Shown one piece after another: positions 56,568 through 64,000 of a DNA stretch of 64,000 nt (position 1 is the first letter of the stretch; the number at the start of each line of letters is the position of its first letter). The notes below the pieces were generated by a model that saw only the letters and a program-made list of their open reading frames with translations, did no database searches and was not told the DNA's origin. Location of the stretch: positions 13,206,001 through 13,270,000 of the forward strand of contig OX637293.1 in NCBI GenBank assembly GCA_951799445.1. The letters are read 5' to 3'. The position numbers were made by a program, and so were the translations under genes. Origin of the DNA: Pseudisothecium myosuroides. Taxonomy: Eukaryota > Streptophyta > Bryopsida > Hypnales > Lembophyllaceae.

Positions 56568-57669
56568 TTTTTGGCCTGGAGAACTTTCTACATACTAACT
56601 ATTTTTGACTAAGTTTGTGGGCTCGAGAACTTTGTGCATTTCTTGTGATGCACATGGACACTCATTTCTTTCCTTTTTCATTCTCTCATAAGCATAATCA
56701 TTCTCTCAATTTTCAAGTTTCTAAGACTTCTAGTGTGTTAATTTTAACTAAAAATCTGAATTTCCTGAGTTTTTTGTTAAAATCTGAGTTTTTTTAGTTT
56801 TTTTGTTAAAATCTGTTTTTTTCATTTTTTTGGTTAAAATCTGAATTTTTGAGTTGTGCACACAATGTGTGACTATGCACTCAAAAGTGGCTGTACACAA
56901 CCATCCCACAACTTTCAATAATTTCATTGCATGCTTAGAGAAATACCATTGACTTTATTAGACAAGTGTTGTAGGCAGGATTCTTCCTCCGGAACTTCTC
57001 ACTTTCTCCATTGTCACTTTCTCCATTGAAGGGCTCTTCCTAATTCTTGCTTAATAATGTAACAGTCTTAACGAATACATGTTTTGTACCAACCTTTTAG
57101 GAGACTTTCATTTTAGGACATTCATTCCGATCATGGATCATAATTTAGGGCTCTATTTGCCAACCTTTAGATCAGATGCTCATTAGCAGAACTGATCAAA
57201 ACATTGTATTACCAGCAAATGATATGACTGATACTTTACTCTGAATTGAGAACATATGTCCATCTAGGGATAAAATAACAATACACTATCATGATGATAT
57301 ACGACATGCAATGGAAATACATAGGCTTGAATAACTCTCATTCTTCACCAATATCCTCCTTGTCAATACCTTGTCTTGGAACTATTGCCAACTCTTGTCT
57401 TATATAAAAAAATTCTTTGTCATCTATTGGACAGTTACAATAGTCTCCGCAGTGTCCTTGGAAAATATTGGTCTTTACATGTATTGTAATATAGTTCAAA
57501 GTTGTTAGAGGCTTTAGTAGATCATTTTGGATATTTTGAAAGTTGTGTTAAAGATATAGTCTGTAAAGTATCCTTTTGTCTTCATTTTGTAAAGTAAAAG
57601 CAATTAAATTATTTCTTTTAGGAATGTGATTTTGTTTTGAAATTATAGATTTTTCATTTGCCTACAAGT
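56568..57669. other. 3' flank of the Rep-like gene
   Basis: Contains TTTTTGTTAAAATCTGAGTTT-like short direct repeats (56745-56855), then AT-rich sequence with no gene recognised up to the right inverted arm. Confidence 0.4.
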
Positions 57670-58570
57670 TAACCTCGCTAAAGCTCCAAGGTCCTTTTTC
57701 ATCAAATTCCACTCAAAATTGCCATTTCTATTGCAAAGAACAAAAAAATTCAGAAATTTCTTTTTTTACATATCTAAGTGCAAAATCTTGCACAAGACTA
57801 ATATAAAAATGTGTTGTAGAAGTTTCAGAAACTTTGAGTGCACGGATTGCAAGATATTTGTATTTGAAGTAAAAAAAATTGTTATTTTTGCACTTAGATT
57901 TTATCTATTTAGCTTAAAATTTTTGCACTACCAATATTAGAATTTAAAAAAAATTATAATAAAAAATTGATTTGGAAGTCTAGAAAAAATAAAAATAAAA
58001 ATAAAAAACACTTGGTTTTTATTCTACAAAAAATTGTTTGATAGAAGTAGGTATGAAATTGAGGGAAATCTAAATCGTTAATAGGTCTAAGATGGAATTG
58101 AAACACAATAATCCCAAAGATGAGATTGTTCTATAAAGAAGACTAAACCCTACTTCTTCTTTTTTGCAAAAATTGTAAAAATTGCTTTCAAAAATGAATC
58201 CTATAAATTATTTTCTCAAGAAGATACTTAGATTGCCCCAAAACAAGATTATGCATAACTTTCTCATCACTAGTCCAAATAGCATGAATCAAATCTTTTA
58301 ATGTAGACAAAAATACTTTCTATGAGGACAAAAATTTGAAATTTTTATTTTGAATTTTTGTGATTTTTTTTATATTGCTCAACAAACCTTGTTTGGAACT
58401 CAAGGGGGCACAACTTTTGCTTATAGGCACGGATTCAAATAATAAATAAATTCCCATAAAGCAAATGTACCTATCTTCAAAAAAAGTTTCAGAAAAATCA
58501 CAATGAAATTTGAGACCATAGGAATCTACCTAATATTCATTTTGTCCCCCAAACGGACATTGGAACTTCA
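57670..58570. repeat. Right arm of the large imperfect inverted repeat
   Basis: Inverted partner of 50400-51340 (for example CATTTCTATTGCAAAGAA, TCAAGAAGATACTTAGATT, CATAACTTTCTCATCACTAG). A short further relic (CCCTAAATGCCCAAGGTC, about 59125) resembles the inner edge of the arm. Confidence 0.6.
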
Positions 58571-59473
58571 GGGATTTAAAAGAACTTGTACTTGTAAATT
58601 TGACTCTATCTATCAGTATACACACCAACTTAAAAATGGTTTTACATTCTTCAACAAGCATGCCTATTACATTAACTCATTTCTGGATTATGGTATTTGC
58701 ACCAGTGGAAATTCTTTAATATAAATGTAAATATTCACTTAGAATTTGGATTGAGATCATTGGACTGTAATAATTTATTTTATTTTATTTTTTATGTAGT
58801 TTAATCTATCTCCTTTCTTAGTATTTCAAAGTGTGTGTCTGTATTTTTTTTAAATTTTAAATTCATTTTTTTTCTATTTCATGCTTCAAATTTTAATATA
58901 TCATATTTTGAATTTATTTACTTTTCATTAAATAATTACCTTTATTTGAACTTATGAAAATTTAGAAATTTTAATTACAAAATTTACATGATAAAAGGCT
59001 ATTAAAGTGAATATATCAAAATTATTTTTAATAAGGTAAAAGACTTATTTTTGTTGAAAAAAATGTGTTCAATATCTACTACTTTAGTGTTTGGAGTAAT
59101 TCTTCAATTTCATTAATCCCTAAATGCCCAAGGTCTTTTTTGAGCTTTTAGGAATTTGCTATAAATTGAACAAAAAGCCAACATTTTGATTGTAACCGTA
59201 CAAAATCAAACTAGACATGTTAGAGATCACATAGGAAAAAAAAACACAACAACATCACTGATGAATTGAAAGATTATCAAGGGTGTTAAAACTAAAAAAG
59301 TGACTTGAAGTCTTTCAATCCTCTTTTCACATGTCAAATCTAAAATTTGGTTTCCAAAAAAATATGAAGCGAAAGAGCCTAACATGTATAACCCCAATCA
59401 ATTTATGATTTCTTAAAATCTACTTTACAATTTTAAAAAATGAATTTCTAATGTGATTTTTCCTCCAAGGTCT

Positions 59474-59728
59474 ACACAAAATAGTAAAATTAGATTGCCT
59501 TAACAATTAGGTTGCCTTACTGCAAGAAAGTTACTTTACAAGCCGTCAAAGTCAATAAATATTTTTACAAATATTTTTGTTTGTATACATGGAGGTTCAT
59601 GAGTCCCAAATACAACAATACTTAATTCAAAAGTAGTGCATTCTTATAGAGAAACAATAAATATTTATATAGTGTAGAATGTCGAGAAATTAGTGAGAGG
59701 CAACCTGGTTTCACTATTTTGTGTAGTG
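59474..59728. mobile_element. MITE, copy 3 of a three-copy family
   Basis: Ends are CTACACAAAATAGTAAAATT and, inverted, CTACACAAAATAGTGAAACC. The interior shares AAGTTACTTTACAAGCC and AGTGCATTCTTATAGAGAAAC with copy 2. The ends recall CACTA-type CACTACA termini; no clear target duplication. Confidence 0.7.
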
Positions 59729-60061
59729 TATTTGAGGCTCATTTCCAAAAGCCCTCAACACTATGGAAAGTCAAGATTGTAATAGGTACACTTGTATACA
59801 AAATCTTGATTAGAAAAATCATAATCAATCATTTTCAAAATTGTATTTTTGATGCTAAGACTAGACTTCAAAAAGAATTTTTCAAAAATATAAACTCCTA
59901 AAAATAGCAAATTGCTTAGGTTTTATTTAACTTCAAAATATTGTCGACACCCAAATTAGGTGCCTAAGGCATTTAGAAGTTAAACAATCAATGAACTATT
60001 GAAGTGTAGAGGAAATTTTCACTAGTTCTATTATGCTTTGTAAAAGCACATTAGAAGAGAT

Positions 60062-60310
60062 TTGAGCCTCTGGAAGACTGTTTCAAGGCTGTTCCCGTTG
60101 TTGGGAACCATCCCCTTGCTGTCAGAATTAAAAAATAGTTTAAAAAAAACATTCATATATATAGAGAGAAAGAGAGAGATTTTAAATTTTAAAAAAATTA
60201 ATTATTAATATCTGACGTGGCAATCTTTTGACCACGTCAGACTGATGATTTGGCAGCGTTCTCCGAGTTCCCACAGTCTGGGAACTAGCAATCTTCCAAA
60301 GGCCCAAAAA
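60062..60310. mobile_element. Possible MITE with a central hairpin
   Basis: TGAGCCTCTGGAAGACTG on the left pairs with an inverted GGGCCTTTGGAAGATTG on the right, and TTCCC...GGGAAC blocks lie just inside each end. In the middle CTGACGTGG / CCACGTCAG form a perfect 9-bp stem (60212-60240). A related end (CCCTCGGGAGGTCTG...GAGTTCCC) is seen at 63379-63420. Confidence 0.45.
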
Positions 60311-63300
60311 TCCTCTAATGCAATGAACTTACTTTTCTCACATTTAATTTGGAGTTCTCATAACATGGATTGTTACCACAATTTTCTTACTAGTAAGAAT
60401 TTATATAAATTTTTAAATTAAACATTTAAAAATATATGTATAATAGTACTGTGAAAAAATTATTGTGCAATAAAAGCCAAGGTTTTTAAAAAATGGATGA
60501 TCTAAGAACACTAACATACTCATTATGTATCTTTTTATATTTATTTTTACTAGTTAAGAAAAAACAAGAATTAAATAATGTTGAATAGAGATTTGGTTTT
60601 ATATAGACATTTTGCAAGGCTTCCTATATACTATTAATGATATAATTTAGTTGATTTTAAATTTGATCCAATCAATTTTCTTGTCTTCTTCTTCATTTTT
60701 AATTAATTTTTCTTTCAAATTCTTTGAAGTTGTTTTGAGCAACGTTTCAACACTTCATGATGCATGCATAGTAGGTTTGATTCATGGTTTGAAATCTTTC
60801 AAAAAAAGAAGTCAACTTTGTAATTAATGTATTTTCATGTTTTTAGAAGATTCAAACAAGAAATTTTGTGATTGATCCATTTTTATAGTCAATTTTGGAT
60901 AGACTTATTTTCTAAAATTCTATTAAATTGGTGTAGTTCTTATATAACATATTTGATATCATTTATGGCAAAATCCAATTGCTCATGTTTTAAAGGTTTT
61001 CTTTCAATAAAACTTGTGTATTATCATTATTTTAGCAAAATAAAAGAATTTAAGAAATATCTTTGCTAATAGTTGTATTCCTGAGAAGTGAATTCACTTC
61101 AATATAATCAATGAAAATTTGAAAAATACATTAGAATAAATCCAACTATTGAATATTTTTTAAGCATTTACAAGATATGATGCATAAATAAACCTAAGTC
61201 TTAATTTGAACATAAACATTAACCCCTAAACGTCTGGATTCATCTCCAAAATTGACAATTTGAGAAAAACCATTATAAACTACAATTTGGAAGAATATTT
61301 TGGAATTGGTATACAAATGAAAGCTGTAGATTTTGATTTTTAAATTCTATCCGTACGGTTAGATCTACTAATGCTATCACCAATCTTTTTCTATAAATTT
61401 TGAAAAGAAAATTTCAGAATTCCTTCTAAATTCAATTACAAGTAAAATATTATCATTTTTTGAGTGAAACTTGTTGGAATGGATTTGAAATAAGGTTCTC
61501 TTCATATGGTGATTTTTTGAAATTTTTGAGACCTTTACATCTTTGACCTCATTTTTGCACATCTAGTTTTGAACTAAAGTCAATGCAAATTGACCACTTG
61601 ACATACTTCCACATTTGTAATTTTAGAAATGTATGTATTCTAGTAATACCAAATCCAACCGATGGATAGGACAACAACTTGATAAAGTATCACCAAAAAT
61701 TAGGATGACTTTCATCCAAGCAGGAATGAGACAGAAACAAGGATCTGAATCTGTTCATCGTCCAGAAAATGGATGTCAGAGCGCTCCAGGGTTAAATGTT
61801 GCTTGGCTAAATATACTAAGAAATAATGAACTTCGATTACATATTACTTGTAAATATTCATTATGTAAAGAGTATACTTAAATTTCATCTTGGTAATCTA
61901 TAAACCAGTGATGAAAGTGCAAAAGGTAAAGAGAGATAAAGTATAGATTCAAAGAATTGTTACACTTTAAATACTTAGAAGGCATTTTAATTCTAAAATG
62001 AATATACAACAAATAAATAAGACATGAAATCAAACTATCAACCACTTTGCTAATTTATCACTTTATCACTTATCCCATTAACGCTTATACATAAATTGAA
62101 TAAATCCTAAACCAATGCATTTCAAAACAAAAAATTAGATAGAATTATGTGAAAAATGCACCAAATGAATTGATATTATGTCACAAAGTAATCCATCAAA
62201 ATTGAGGTCAATAAATTCATCTATAGGTTCTCTTGGCTTTTATGGTGAACTTTACCATAAATAAAGTGAATAAAATCTAAATTATTTGGTATACAAAGAT
62301 AATAGTAGACATAAATTCTGAACAATTTTGTAATAGTTATTTTAATAAAATCACTCCATAAACTTATGTTGAAAATTATAGGGATATTATGTTTCAATTG
62401 CCATCAACACCAACAAGGCGACAACACACATCAAAATTGAACTTTTTAAAATGTGGAAGTAATCAATAGCTTGCAATGTCACTATTACAAATATAGAATT
62501 GTTCATATAAATAACAATGAATATCATTTAAATGAAAAAATAGTAAAAATTGAATGACCAAGATGTACTATTAGGTTCTTTATTATATATTAGAAATATT
62601 GTGAGGTATTTTTAAATGCAATTCATAGCAATCAAATGTATGTAATTTGAATTTACAAAACCACCAACATCACATTTAAGATAGTTATAGAAGATAGTGA
62701 TGTTGAAAGATAGTAACAATATTTGTGAAGATAGTAATAATACTTGTGAAATTAAGTATCAAACAAGTAAAAGTCTTCTAATACATCAATATTATTCATT
62801 CATTCATATGGTGCATTGTTTCTTCTTTTTGATGATGTATTCCATGATTTAACTTGAATCTTCCTAGTTGATTACTAATTGGATGAAAACCACAAACCTA
62901 AATGTTCATTATCCTTCTGGTGCATGGCTTTAAAACGCCTCATGGTTATCAAAAGCAATGTATTATTATTGATGATTAGAAATGTAATAATAAAATCATT
63001 AAATAACAATAAGTGATTTGCCAATAAAAAATATTCATAATATTAATTAATTTGACAATGGTAAGTTATCCAAGACAAAAGGTTCAAAAATCACATATAT
63101 ACCTAGGACAAGGTTTCAACAATGTGTAAGATAGCATAAGCCAATGCTTTTCTATTTTCAAATATGATATTCTATTTTCAAATATAGAAGATATCATATC
63201 ATTGTTGGCATTGGTAGGTAGGTGACATATTTGTGAAATGCATTAGTTTGCTTAACTAGCTGCAACCTAATTACCTAATTACTAATTGCAAATTTGGGGA

Positions 63301-63517
63301 TGATAGATCATCCAAAAGTTTTACAAGCAAATGTAGTATGTTGGTGGTTTGAATCCCTAGCCCATTAGAAGAAAAATGGACCCTCGGGAGGTCTGTGAGT
63401 TCCCGGACAGCAGGGAACGCTGTCCGGATAAACAGAAAAAAAAATTTGAAAAAAAAAAAAAAAAAAAAAATTTTTTTTTTTTTTTTTTTTGGGCCAGCGA
63501 ACGGGGGGCCTGTTCAG

Positions 63518-63704
63518 TGTTGAGATAAGGTAACGATCCCAGTTAACTTAGGTTAAGTGAGACTTAGGATAAGGTAAAAGTAGATCTCACTACTAGTGAT
63601 ACCTCCTATATATGTATGATCATGTAACCCTAATGATTATTACTTTAAGAACTTCTTATTGCATTCTATATTTTCTGTGTCTATGCTCTGCTTCCTTCAC
63701 AACA
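63518..63704 (+). mobile_element. 5' LTR of a Ty1/copia element (187 bp)
   Basis: TGTTGAGATAAGG ... CCTTCACAACA, TG..CA ends, with CCTATATATG as a TATA-like box (about 63605). It is followed directly by GTTATCAGCAC, the primer site used by many plant copia elements (complementary to an initiator tRNA-Met segment). Confidence 0.75.
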
Positions 63705-63705
63705 C

Positions 63706-63716
63706 GTTATCAGCAC
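63706..63716 (+). promoter_or_regulatory. Copia primer-binding site
   Basis: GTTATCAGCAC one base after the LTR end. This motif after a short LTR is typical of plant Ty1/copia retrotransposons. Confidence 0.6.
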
Positions 63717-63788
63717 AATTTGTCTCTCGTTTTGCTATTCTCTTTTTCTCTTTTTCTTTTCCACTATTGTCTTTAGCTACGATAGCTA

Positions 63789-64000
63789 TGGCGGATAAGA
63801 AGTCACCACGGGAGAATAGCTCCCGGATACAACCACTTTTTGTTTGATGCTCTTGAAGTAGATGGTAGCAATTACATGGAGTGGAGTATAGATGTGAAAG
63901 CGTACTTTTATTCAGAGGGGTTGGACAATGCGATTGATGATGAACCAGAGGCGGATTTTCCAATGTCATCCAAGTGGAAAGCTTTGCTTGTTCTTCGCCG
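63789..64000 (+). pseudogene. Start of copia Gag, frameshifted, cut by the window end
   Basis: An ATG at 63789 gives MADKKSPRENSS and soon stops. Shifting frame near 63810-63830 restores FLFDALEVDGSNYMEWSIDV and AYFYSEGLDNAI and WKALLVLRR, the standard N-terminal Gag domain of copia elements (DGSNYxEW signature). The element continues past 64000; the frameshift suggests this copy is defective. Confidence 0.65.

Larger units (their letters stand above)
58571..63517. other. AT-rich intergenic DNA with small MITEs
   Basis: No gene was recognised on either strand; open frames are short and AT-driven. It contains the MITEs annotated separately, a TATA/GA simple repeat near 60155-60180, and a long A/T homopolymer block near 63437-63490. 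Confidence 0.5.

Noticed and set aside
61633..61881. 82-codon ORF in AT-rich DNA
   Set aside because: No domain, no start context; composition slightly unlike the surroundings but not enough to call a gene.

Overview
The window looks like a gene-poor, repeat-dominated stretch of nuclear DNA from a plant (streptophyte lineage; I cannot place it more precisely). Reasons: spliceosomal GT..AG introns, plant-type TTTAGGG-like repeats, plant-style LTR retrotransposons with a Ty3/gypsy tRNA-type primer site, a Ty1/copia start, Stowaway-like and CACTA elements, and a conserved RuvB-like 2 gene.

Layout. 1-21.2 kb is a nest of LTR elements. A family with about 5.05-kb LTRs flanks a minus-strand internal region that codes for gag and an aspartic protease but shows no reverse transcriptase. 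Two copies of a different 3.49-kb TG..CA unit, each with a perfect 5-bp target duplication, are inserted in it; one copy carries an intact 589-codon ORF behind its own TATA box. 21.2-27.9 kb holds a first cluster of 18-bp palindromes, small foldback elements and a ~183-bp satellite array. 27.9-33.0 kb is a solo 5.05-kb LTR (target duplication GTGCG).

33-45 kb is the most unusual part: a long multi-exon gene (ParB/sulfiredoxin-fold-like N-terminal domain, FCP1/NIF-type HAD-like C-terminal domain) that keeps its reading frame across six in-frame TAG/TGA codons and is split by a CACTA transposon. Around and inside it lie about 21 copies of the palindrome ATCGTGGGATCCCACGAT and hybrids of it, five of them spaced by exactly 108 bp within an exon. 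A second, degenerate FCP1-like ORF follows.

46.3-48.4 kb carries a complete three-exon RuvBL2 (reptin) gene on the minus strand, the clearest housekeeping gene here. 49.4-58.6 kb contains a Stowaway-like MITE and then a pair of ~0.9-kb imperfect inverted arms. These enclose a UXT prefoldin-like retropseudogene, a ~1.6-kb hairpin, and a two-exon gene for a Rep-like protein with HUQ and YxxK motifs. The rest is AT-rich intergenic DNA with small MITEs, ending in the 5' LTR and gag start of a copia element.

The best candidates for something undescribed are (i) the dispersed palindrome family tied to the ParB-like locus, (ii) the Rep-like gene inside the inverted-arm unit, and (iii) the ORF-bearing 3.49-kb LTR-like unit.
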